DNA of 64,000 nucleotides from the NCBI GenBank assembly GCA_020081605.1, contig JAHREC010000018.1, positions 4,278,001 to 4,342,000 of the forward strand, written 5' to 3'. The stretch comes from Albifimbria verrucaria (Eukaryota > Ascomycota > Sordariomycetes > Hypocreales > Stachybotryaceae). Positions 46,044-56,848 of the stretch are shown piece after piece. The position numbers and the translations under genes were made by a program. Position 1 is the stretch's first letter; every line of letters begins with the position of its first letter. The notes beneath the pieces are model-generated. The model worked only from the letters and a program-made list of their open reading frames with translations. It was not told where the DNA came from and made no database searches.

Positions 46044-49041
46044 CTGGGGGTGAAATGACAGCGCTATCGCGAGGTCCTTGGCCTTCAGTCTAATCAAACT
46101 GGACATGGACTTATGCAAATGCCTACCAATGAGGCCTAGCCAGCACTGCCTTTGGCCGGTCAAGGGCTCGGTGAGTCGCTCGGCGTTGGAAGATGCCGGA
46201 GTGCCATGAGCAGGAGAAGGGCATGATACGCCCGCGCGCGGGCTTCTCCTTGTAAACGCCGAGCTCATTTCGCTCCCATGACTTTAAACCAACAAATATT
46301 ACAGGCCGCCGCTGTCAGTGCGATGGCAACACATCCTCTAATCAAAACTTGGAAGGATGGAGACGGGACGGAAAAGACCAGGCCTCTGATACATGCAACT
46401 CTTTTGCCACCAATGCCTGTCATGGCACGTACCGTTTGCCCGTCCTTGCGGGCAACGGATTGATATCTATGGCTCGGCTGCATTAGAAGGCCCCCATATG
46501 ATAGCTCACCGCCAACATCGGCGGCGGAACGATTTGCAGAGGGCGGGAACCATGAAGTCATCCACACGCCTCCTCCTTCACGTTCCCTGTATCACACGGA
46601 GGTGACTCCACGATCCTAGTGTCACCTCAGTCGGCAGAGACACCTAGACAATGTCTGATCTCGAAATAGTTCCCACGGCCCATCAGGGTCCAGCCTTGTA
46701 AGGCGGGCGGAGTTCATTCCACCACGATGATATGCGTGTTGGTTAAGAACGGCCCATTCCGTGTCTTGCAGCACGTTACGGCCGTCGTTGAGCGCCCGAC
46801 CAGGAACAGAGCTAGAACCAGCATACAACATGAACATGCAAGATGCGGAGTTTGCAACCAACGTCAACCACTCCTTTCCTAATCTCTCCTTTGACAAGGG
46901 CGTGGAAGAGGTATAATGGAGCCAAGTACAGACCGCACAGTGCCTTAGGCTGCTGCGGGACTCAGTCAAGGGGTGTTGCTATCTGGGACAGGTATTTGAC
47001 GAGATGGTGTTTTGCAAAGTAGGTACTTCGGTGTCCTAATTCGAGGCCATCGTAATGAGGAGCACTCCCAGGTCGACCCGTGTGAACCAGCTCACAGTAA
47101 TCACTAAAGGTCTACACAATTTGCGCCAATCTCGTTCACGATAAGCCTGCTGCGCGATCGTCCCCATAGTACCGGCCGTAGGGCCTTGTCTAAGCCACCT
47201 CATGGCCAAACCCCATAGTCTTCCCCAGCATATAGTCAAAAACCACCTCTCAGCCGTAGAAACGGCCGGCTCTCGTGGCCTGGCAGCCTGCCGTGTCGCT
47301 ATTTTGAGAAACACAACTCTATCCCCAGCATGAGTCGCGGCTGAAGTAGCATCGGGCGAAAGTGAAACTTGATATCTCGCAGCCTTGCAACGCAACGCAT
47401 CTGAGGTCAAGTCGGAGATTAAGAGTTGATGTGACGTGATCTAACCCCCTCAAAGCTCCAAGGTCGAAACGTCGTGACTGATCCAAGCTCAGATCTGTCG
47501 CCCTGTTTGCACTCCCCTTCAGACCGATCCTTACTGGGCTAGGCATGGAACAACGTGCCGCCCCATGTTACGGTAATGATGGAGTTAAGGTGGCACAAGA
47601 TTGGACGAACCGCTGGCGTGAGCGCGATCTGAACGTTTTGGGCAAAGCCCAACAAAACCCTTACAGGACACCTGCCCTTCTGCTACGTAGCACTCTCATC
47701 CTCATCCTCCATGATTTCAGTCTGAAGCCATCTTGTCCCGTGTCGAACCGGGGACCTGGAATCGTCTTTTTGTTTTGCGGCACAGCCTCACTTGAACCTC
47801 GTGGGCCATTTCCGGGGCGGCTCAACCAGAATAGCAGTGCCGCAGCAAGCAGCGCCATCTTCTCGTCTAAATCCTTAGCTCACGATGGGATAGCTCCGCC
47901 GAATGACCTCAAGCATAGGAGGGTAGCTCCCCTTCTGAAACGGTCCCGGCCCCAAGCCGTGGTATATGGGGAATGGGGAGGGAGGGAGGAGGAAGGGGAG
48001 GGGGTTTTGGTTGGTAGGCGAGCTGAATCGCAACGTCGTGTCTTCCTCTCGAGATCCTCGTTCCCGCATCGGATGCCAGACACGTTTTCCTCCCCACAGG
48101 GCTGAGCTGCAAGCCGTTGGAGGTGCATAGGGCAGCATTTTCGATGCTTACATCCACGAGCCAGGCATCCATGCCTTGCGGTACTTCGGCCCAAGACTCA
48201 ACGCGCGCGGGTGAAATCCTTACTCTTGCGCTGAGCCACCGTGATCACCACCCCCGGCAGACGTATAGCAATGACTTTTTCTTGGTTCGTTTGCATCGAG
48301 ATGAAAAAGTCCCGGCCGCGTTTTTTGTTTTTGCCCACGTTGTGTGTATTCCACACGCCCCTCCTTCGCGTCTTCGTTCTTGGCCCTTCCTCTCGTGTCA
48401 CGGCAGACCAGGACTGGACAGCAACTATGTCAGCTTACCCTCCTCGTCTGCGGGCGCGAATAGGACGTGCACGCACACGATAGGCGGCAGAGAAACACAA
48501 AGGACTCCTCGGAAACCGATGAAAGGCGCACACATCAAAGTCAAGCCGATTACCAATCCACTGCCTGAATACGGTGCCCAGGTTGAGCGGCTCATCTCCG
48601 AGCATCAGACTGCCTTAGTCAAGTTTACAAAAGTATTACATATTGGTATAATCGTGACTACTCCGAAAGACCTATCCCTAGAAGAGCCGATGCATCCCAT
48701 CCCGTCCCGTTCGATGTTCCACGCTGGTATTCCTTTGAAATCAAAAACAGTTTCCATTAAATCATTTTCCGCGCAACTTGGACAACCGGGACAAGCCAAA
48801 CGCCAGCTCTATGCGACGTTTCGAGCAACAATTTTAGTCCGTAGTTTCAAGTGTAAAAAAGGGGAGGGAGGAAGAGATCCGCGTCCCAATAAACAAGAAG
48901 AAATTCAAACAGAAAGTCCAACGCGTCGATATAGCAAGTTCAAAACACACGTTCTTCTCATGCTCGTCTGTTTTGTAAGCAGAGGACATGCGCTCTATGC
49001 CCGTCTTTTCATAAAAACTTCTGTGCTCATCACGGGTCATC

Positions 49042-51464
49042 CTAAGCACCTTCAAGTGGAGGCACAAACGAGTAGTTAAAGTCAAGCAGGCCGTCCAGCA
49101 TCCAGTTCTGGGGGTCGAAAATTTCGTAGTTGGCATCGCCGTAGTTTAGGCCCGCGATCATACTATTCGGGGCTGAAGCAGCCGACAGTCCACTGGCGCC
49201 AGGCGTCAGGGCACCATTAGTGCTCAACATGTTGGAGGCCGGCACGTTGTGGGATGGCATCAAGGTGCTGTCGAGGTGCGTCGACGATGCTGAGGATTCG
49301 TTAGCTGAGTCTGGGTTGGTAGGCTTAGTCAAAGCTGTCACGCGATCAGCGTCCGCCTTCATAAAGAAGAAATGGCCGTGAGGGTGAAATGGAGACTTAC
49401 TGTCTAAGCTGCCCCGTCCAAGTGCCTGATACTCCTCTCTCCATCGCCAGACCGAGTCGAACACAAGACTCATGCTATGCCGGCAGCGAACCTTGAGCTG
49501 CAGACTATCGTCCACTTTGATGGGAGTCGAGTCGTCTTCGCGGTTGAAGCTTGGTCCAGCCTTGTCCAGACGGGCACCGTTCCACATTTGTACCATCAAC
49601 TCGGCCAGACGCCATTGTAGATCGTTGTTGACAACACTGCTGGCACGGATGGCCTGGACAGTTGCGTGAAACAGGCTCCTTCCTCGGTTATAATCTATCG
49701 TCTTCGAGAAGAAGGACCTCATCAGCTTGAGGAGAGCAAACCCAGCGGCGACAAGCATTTGTTGGATGTAGTTCGTGGCATAAAGCAAAACGGTACCGCC
49801 GATGGCCTCGCGTGGCGAGTTCACCTTGTCTAGCTCCAGAACCTCGTCGAGGAAGCTGGTCGTTGCGCGCCAGAGCCCCATGAGGTCGTCCATATAGCCC
49901 GGCGTCTTGCTGGAGTCGAAGAACCCAGCGAGCCGCATGTGGAGACACGCCGCCCGGAGATGTATGGTGACGATTGGCCCCAATTGTTGAGATAGGATCG
50001 ACGCCTGGAGCTCGCCGTAGTCTCGGCGGTATACGCGCATGAGCATGGCTCTATGCTCGTCACCAGCCACGCCTCTGGGGTCACTAGCGTTGCTGTACAT
50101 CTCCTTGGACACCTTATCGCAGAACCGTTCAATCTGCAGGCGCGCCTCCAGCTCTCGCGAGAGATGCAAAGAAGAGTCATCGCCAGGGCGTAATGCCAGT
50201 GTCCAATCGTAGAGGGTTGACGCAGGTTGTCCATAGCCGGTTCCGATATTCTGGGCTACTATGTTGCACACAGCCCACGTTGCGACCCGATCAGCCAATT
50301 GCTCCTTGTTCAGAGTAACAGAGACACGGGAAAAGTCTTGTATATGATTTGGCCGATGAAGGCCAATGCCGGTGGCAGTTTTCATCATGACACCGCAGAG
50401 AATATGGGTCGGGTCGGAGGTGGTGGTGCTGGTGGGGAGCGGCCAGGCGCAAAGGAGGCACATGGCCTTAACGACGTAATAGCTGCTAGGAACCTCGCCG
50501 ATGGTGGTCCACAAGAACCTCGTGAGAGGTCCTGAGAGGTTGGATATCAGGTTCGGCGCATTCTGGGGGCTGTAGCGGCGGGAAGCAACGGATATGATGG
50601 CCCAGAAGAGTAGAGGGTGCTGCTGGTAGAATTGATCAGGTGCCTGCTGGGGGTTGAGGAAAGGTAGGAAGGGATGGTAGAAGGCCCAGAATTCGTTGAA
50701 CAGATGTGTGACATTGTCCTCGGTCAGCTGAACGCCCTCGAGCTCGTGGGTGTAGCGGGGAGATTGTAGGAACCACCCCGCTTGAGGTGCAGCAGGGACG
50801 AAACGGCCTCGTCGGATCCCATGAGGGACGGATTCCGAGTATGGGTATGGGTGTAAGGAGTGCTCTGGGCCATGGGGAATTGAGGTCATCGTCTTCGTCG
50901 ACGACGTAGCCCTGGGCTCGGGCGTTGGCGATGTTTCGTCGCAAGCGATCAATCTCCTTCTCCATTTCCGCATGCTTGCTCCGCTTGCCGACACGCTTAA
51001 AATTGGACTCAATCTTGCACTCGAGCTTGAGGCGATTGCATCGCGAGCAGCTCTGGAAGGGGTCCTGGACAACGTCGCATCGCAGCTGTTGAGAGGCGGG
51101 TTAGTCATTGGACGCAGATTGGCGACACAAGCGACTCGGGACATCGAGGGACAGGATTGAGATGGCAGAAGAGGCTTCTAGACAGGGGAAGAGGGAAGGA
51201 AAAAGGAAATTGAAGGCATGAGGCTCGGCGCGCGTCGTGACTCACCTTTTGCTGGCGACACTCGTTGCACGCTCTCTTGACGCCTGGCTGGCGCTTCTTC
51301 TCGTTCTCGGCGTGATCGTCGTCGGCAAGGCTGCCGGGACTGCTGTCGAGGCCGGTCATGCCGGTGCTCCTCTTGCGCTTGGGAGCAATGCCATGGCGAG
51401 AGCTGACGGGGCTGCTTGGGCTCATCGAGGCGGCCCCGCCAGCGACGATGGACGATGCGTCCAT
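49042..51464 (-). CDS. Leu3-like Zn2Cys6 transcription factor
   Basis: Zinc-cluster regulator. Exon 1 (51246-51464) ends in RACNECRQQK; intron 51086-51245; exon 2 continues LRCD...CSRCNRLKLEC, so the cluster is C-x2-C-x6-C-x9-C-x2-C-x6-C, split by the intron. The long third-to-fourth Cys loop and the following SNFKRVGKRSKHAEMEKEI helix resemble Leu3/LeuB, regulators of branched-chain amino-acid genes. That assignment is by pattern only. A fungal_trans middle domain follows (NEFWAFYHPFLPFL, YSPQNAPNLISNLSGPLTRFLW, RELEARLQIERFCDKVSKEMY). A frame change near 50880-50895 needs two added bases or one removed. A second intron, 49335-49400, is 66 nt, in frame and without a stop. The stop is at 49042. 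Length is about 732 residues after repair and splicing. Confidence 0.85.
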
Positions 51465-53992
51465 GCGAGCCGCGGAGGAGACCAGCGGTTAAGGGCACGC
51501 GCTGGCAGACGCAGATCCCGGGGTGTGATTGTCGACGAGCCGGATCAGCAGAGGCGCGCGCGCTTAGCAACGGGGGAACGGCCGGTGTCGCAAAGGTCAG
51601 GGCTGGTCGACAGTGTTGATGAAGAATGCGTTGGCGTATGGGGGCCGAATGCGGAGACGGATTGTGAGACTTTGTGATCCAAGTTTTTGCTGGTTCTATT
51701 TTTTTTTCCTGCTTGGGGGAGGGAGGGGAGAGGCGGGGGCAGGAGAATAGTGTGTGCTCGTCGAGGGGTCTAGAGGATCAGGCAAGGTTAAGGAACCAAG
51801 GCAGGGCGGTGTGTGGTGGAGGCGCACATCTGATCTGTCCGTCTGTCCGTCTCTCTGGCTGTCTGGCTGTCTAAGAAAGAAAAAAAGGGACAGCGAATTA
51901 GCAGATGGCACTATGCAAGACCCAGGGACTGCTAGTTAGGTCAAGTCAGGTCAGGTCAGGTAAGGTATGCTACCGTGCTACGGGGACGGGGGTAAGGGAA
52001 AAGAAGAATCGACGAGTCCAAGTGGGATGAACATGAACCACTCCGTCGCAGGTAAGGTGAGTAAAGTATAGTAAAGTAAAGTAAAGTAACGCCTGCTTGC
52101 CTTAGCTCCAATACTTCAGGTCAGCAGCAACCCTGTTGCCATTCGTCTTCCCATTTCTGTTGGTAATAGTTTTCCTCTTCTCCAGGTCTTTGGTGGAGTC
52201 ATTAATCTCTGGTCCTTTTTTTTTTTTTGTTTCTGCTTCTTTTTTTTTTTTCCCTCTTGTTAGTCCCTTGATCGCGCCCTTCGTCAGTCACACGGCCAGC
52301 CCTCCCTCGCTCAATCAGACCAAAGGGAAAGGGAATGGGAGCAATGGGAAGAGATGGAATGGATGGAAAAGCGGGGCGGCTCTTCACTCATCACTCGCAG
52401 TGGGGAAGGTTTCACAGACGATGCACGTCCCTGGGCCTGGCCTGGCTAAGGCACTATGTAGGTGTAGTACCTGGTATGTACTAAGGTACTAACTAATAAG
52501 GTACAGTACGGGTACTCCGTATGTTTTGTCTGCAGGTCAAGACCTGGCCGTGATCACGTGCCTCAGCGACCTGTCGAATGGCAAGTACCAACGGCATAGA
52601 GGAAAAGGACAGAGACATGCAATTCAACCTCAATTCAATCCAATCATCCTGCAGTCCCAGTCGTCACGTCAATCAAACTTGCGTCAATCGTCATCCCACC
52701 TCAACCCCCGTTGCTGCCAAGATTGTTCAGCTCAGCCTCACGCATCATCTTGTGCTGCTCCTCGCACATACAGCAGTACGTAGTACTTAGCAACACAATA
52801 CATGGCGCCTAGTACCGAGGTTCGCAGCCGCTGTTCCAGGGTCCCGCCTGCTCCTTGTCAAGGCACTAGCAAACCGTTGCTCTAAGCGGAAACCTCGGTT
52901 CTCTCCCGACCGAGACGCCAATCTACCTGGCGTGCTTGGCTCAGTTCAGACGATTGCCTTGTTTCTCACCCCGCCGGCTCGACTGCCTTGACTAGTTTAG
53001 ACGGCCATGGGCTCCAGCTAATTAGCTGCTGTCTCCTCTCCTGCACCTACGAGTCACCACGCCCACCTGGGTATGCTGACGCCTGCTTCGACGACATACC
53101 ATTCCCCGCGTGAAGCTAACCCCAAGTCATGCAGATTGACTTGTCATGCACAAAGACCCAGAAGCCTAAGAATCAAGGCCGCACCTGCCTGCCTGCGCTT
53201 TGGAGACGTCTTACTTCTATCTTGTATCACCTTGATGCTCAAAGGTTCTCCGAAGACGAGCACCCACGACCATCACCTTTGAGACATTCAGACAGCCCCG
53301 AGAATGACCGAGTCCAAGTCTCATCGACGCCCTGTACAGAGGTCTCTGAAACCTCCACCCGCACAAACGTGCATTGCCGGTTCTTCGGCATTCACAAATG
53401 AGGTTCAGTTCGTTCTTCCAGGGTCTACTACTCAACCCGGTACGTCATCCAAGAATCAAGACGCCCAACAAGCCTTCGTGAGCTTACATTCACCCAAGAG
53501 ACCGTCCGTATAAACACGGCAATCGTATCACAGCCGTTTCTGGAACCTCAAGCTTTACGGCACTGGTAATGAGCCAATCGAGAGGCTGGTTGACCAGCGG
53601 GGCCGCTACCATGTGTCTATGTCGTGTCGCATGGTGCAGATGTAACATCGGCACCCAGCCAAAATGGAAACTATCAGCCTGGAACCTGTAACCACAACGC
53701 CCAATGAAGTGCTCGCAGCCCTGATCCTTCTATGATGGATTTACTCGGGTTATAGGTACCTTGGTCCTGCAGTCTATCTCCCGCGCTCTTCACCCGCCGC
53801 ACTACCGCCTGCTAAATAAATTGGGCCATGCGGGGTTGATGCTTCAAGTTTGCATCATCTGAAGAACAGCACTGACCCCTTAGCTCATGACGGAAGATAT
53901 TCCTCTGTCATAACTTGAGCCAAGGTTGCTCCAAAGTCTAAAGTCAACCAACAATTCCCGACGCAACTTTGTTGACGATAAAGATTGTCACC
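51465..53992. other. Divergent intergenic region, Leu3-like gene / aldehyde dehydrogenase
   Basis: 2.5 kb. It holds GGTCA-type repeats (51939-51966), an AAAGT array (52061-52088), two T-rich runs (52218-52253) and short ACCT-like motifs near 52450-52520. A 69-codon frame at 53304-53513 and short frames after it were inspected; no gene is supported. Confidence 0.5.
52061..52088. repeat. (AAAGT)n pentanucleotide array
   Basis: About five GTAAA units with one changed copy. Confidence 0.85.
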
Positions 53993-55490
53993 ATGGCCGG
54001 CTCAGAAACCTCCTTTACAGTTCCCTCATCATCAACGGCGAAGAGCATAGGACCGACAGACGTTTCGACGTCACTTCCCCAGCAACCGGCAAGGTTGTTC
54101 ACAACTGCGTGAGTGCCAGCACTGACGATGCTGCTCGCGCAGTCGATGCTGCCTCTGAGGCATTTGCCTCCTGGCGCAAGACGACGCCAGGGCAACGACG
54201 CGATATCTTCCTCAGGGCAGCGGAGATCATGAAGAAGCGCCGGGCAGAGCTCACGCAGTACATGACTAGTGAAACTGGGGGTACGGAACACTGGTGCAAC
54301 TTTAACATCGACGTTGCCACCGACATTATTACAGACGTCGCCGGACGCATCGCTACCTTGGTGGGTACATTCCCAGCGACGCAAGACCCCAATGTCAGCT
54401 CCATTGTCTTGCAAGAACCATACGGTGTTGTGCTGTCCATTGCTCCATGGTATGGAATCTCTCACACTACGACTGAGTTTGTTGCACGGAATACTCATCT
54501 CAAGATAGGAACGCCCCGTATATCTTAGGCACTCGCGCTGTCGCATCCCCTCTAGCTGCTGGAAATACTGTCGTCTTCAAGGCTACTGAGTTTTCGCCAC
54601 GAACTTTGGGGGCAATTGTTTCGGTTTTCCAGGAAGCTGGTCTCCCTAAAGGTGTGTTGAACTTTGTCGTTCATGAACCAGCATCGGCAGCCGAGGTGAC
54701 GGCGGCACTCATTCGCAACCCCTTGGTTAAGAAAATCAACTTCACTGGCAGCACCAGCGTCGGACGCATCATCGGCAAACTTGCTGGCGAAAACCTCAAG
54801 CCCGTAGTCTTGGAGCTCGGTGGCAAGGCCCCTGCAATTGTCTGGGAAGATGCCGACGTGCAGCTCGCGGCTGATCAGTGTGCGCTCGGCTCTTTTGCCA
54901 ACGCTGGCCAGGTGTGCATGTCCACCGAGAAGATTCTTGTGCACAAGTCTATCAAGGCTGCTTTCGAGGAGAAACTCAAGGGTTCCGTCGAGAAGTTCTT
55001 TTCGTCACAGGCGGACGCTCCCATCTTGATTAACGAGGCTGCTGTCAGCAAGACAAAGAAGCTGGTCAATGACGCCATTTCCGGAGGTGCATCGGTTGTT
55101 ATTGGTGATATCAACACCAAGGAGTCTTCTGGGACTAGAATGCGACCCATTGTCCTTGACAAGGTGACACCGCAGATGGACATCTACGGTACTGAGTCGT
55201 TTGGTCCCGCCGTGTCCATCATCGAGATTGAGACAGAAGAGGAGGCAATCAGAATAGCCAACGATACTGAATATGGCTTATCGTCGGCAGTTTTCACGGA
55301 GGATTTAAGACGAGGCCTCCGTTTTGCTCGAGAGATCGAGACGGGTGCGGTTCATATCAATTCCATGAGCGTTCACGATGAAAGTGCACTGCCTCATGGT
55401 GGTGCCAAGGCAAGTGGCTATGGGCGGTTCAACTCGTCGGCTGGTCTTGCTGAATGGGTTCGATCGAAGACTGTTACGTTCCCGAATTAG
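53993..55490 (+). CDS. NAD(P)-dependent aldehyde dehydrogenase (salicylaldehyde/vanillin DH-like)
   Basis: ALDH superfamily enzyme oxidising an aldehyde to the acid. ATG at 53993 in strong context (CACCATGG). Exon 1 to 54449, intron 54450-54508, exon 2 54509-55490. Motifs: EPYGVVLSIAPW then NAPYILGTRAVASPLAAGN, VVFKATEFSPRT (cofactor Lys), FTGSTSVGRII, ELGGKAPAIV (catalytic Glu), NAGQVCMSTEK (catalytic Cys) and ESFGPAVSII. The ATG frame needs one added T near 54021-54022 to reach SLIINGEEHRT; then the protein is 479 residues, the usual size. The C-terminal motif HDESALPHGGAKASGYGRF is typical of the salicylaldehyde/vanillin dehydrogenase branch. The substrate is inferred from that similarity only. 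Confidence 0.92.
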
Positions 55491-56008
55491 ACTGTTGTCG
55501 TTTTCACTAGAGAAGAAATGTCAAAATATAATGCCTAGTTGCAATGACTTGTTTACTGCATTTTTTCATGTGTTTTCTCAGACATTGGGTCCAGTTTGCA
55601 GGCACACTACACTGTTGAGGAATGCAAAGTAGTTACACAACACCGTAGTAGCCCATATTATATCAACGAGAATAAAACCGACATTAAGCCATATCATAAT
55701 CATAATTTCTTCAAAAGCCACAGATACAAAGGTATCGAGTCTGACACCGTTGTAAAAACCGAGATGACAACGTCATATAGGGTAGGCTGTTGCATTTGGC
55801 AGCCGCCCAAGCTTAAGCAACATCATCACGTAATCCAAGCTATCGATAAAGGGAAATTTTACCATGCAGCATCACTCCTAGCAAGCACCTCGTGAGAGCA
55901 TCCTACCAGCATCTACAACATCCTATTATCATCACCACGATCCGCGAATCGCCCTTTTTCTCGCAACACAAAAGCTGACCCTTTTAAACAACCACCAACC
56001 TCGCAGCC
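55491..56008. other. Intergenic; TIM10 promoter
   Basis: AT-rich 3' flank of the aldehyde dehydrogenase and 5' flank of TIM10. No gene seen. Confidence 0.5.
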
Positions 56009-56452
56009 ATGTCTTCCCTTTTCGGTCTCGGTCGTCCCCAGATGACGTCGGAGCAGAAGATTGCCAACGTCGAGAGCGAGATGCGCATCATGGCTGACAC
56101 CTACAACCGGTACGTTGAAGCGTCCGCTTCATTATCCTTACCTCAATCTAGGCAGTTGCTTTTCAACCTTCATCAATCGATGTTCAACGAAAACGCCAGC
56201 TGCTGAGGTTTCGTTGCGGCGATGGGCCGCAACAGCTCTCAAGACAGAACAAATACTAACCTGAGCCCACACAGCCTCCGCAACTCGTGCCAGAAGAAGT
56301 GCATCCCTACCGACTACCGCGAGGGCGAGCTCAACAAGGGCGAGTCCGTCTGCTTGGACCGCTGCACCGCCAAGTTCCTCGAGACCTCAGTCAAGATCAG
56401 CGAGATCATGCAGAGCCAGAACCAGGCCGGTCCCCAGGGCGGCATGTTCTAA
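56009..56452 (+). CDS. tim10: Mitochondrial small Tim chaperone Tim10
   Basis: Intermembrane-space chaperone that, with Tim9, escorts carrier proteins to the TIM22 translocase. Two exons, 56009-56109 and 56275-56452, with a 165-nt intron holding a CTAAC branch site. The product is 92 residues. The twin CX3C motif is complete: CQKKC and CLDRC, with the family helix linker [16 protein letters not shown]. No frame break. Length and motif match Tim10 rather than Tim9 or Tim8. Confidence 0.95.
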
Positions 56453-56848
56453 GCGCCACGGATGCGTGACGGGTGCTCACAGAGGAAGACACGACAGCTA
56501 CATGACTATTCCGAGGAGGAGGCGAGCTTCGGATGCGGTGCTGTCGCTGCAAGGGATGGGATTGTAAGGGTAAATCTTGTACGATTATAGACTTGTACGA
56601 TGGAGCATCGTCGGGATGCTCAGCGACTGAGACGCCTGGCTACTTAATGGACTGGGCAAGGCGCTGCTAAGTCAACTTATATTCAGATATGGACCAATAC
56701 CAGGACATGGATGAATGATATCTTCTCATCTCACCGCCGACACCCCAAACGCCTTTCCCCTGAAGTAACTAAACACCGCTGTCAATGCGACCAACTCCGT
56801 GCTGATGAAAACTCCCCAATGATGAAACATGCTACGCTCCTTCGTCTA
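56453..56848. other. Short convergent intergenic region
   Basis: 3' flanks of TIM10 and the STB6-like gene; no gene seen. Confidence 0.5.

Larger units (their letters stand above)
39652..49041. other. 9.4-kb stretch without a confident gene
   Basis: The largest gap in the window. It contains a dense series of simple repeats (42281-42319, 42535-42568, 42712-42800, 42891-42932, 43905-43939, 44301-44370, 45961-46043). It also has several 60-320-codon frames with no recognisable domain, including a 320-codon frame at 48117-49079 (+). The first part (39652-40700) is the upstream region of the 37917-39651 gene. Nothing here resembles a transposase, reverse transcriptase or RNA gene. Confidence 0.5.

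Noticed and set aside
45858..46268. 136-codon minus-strand frame with Gly-Phe-Arg repeats
   Set aside because: The repeats come from a DNA tandem array; the flanking sequence is not protein-like.
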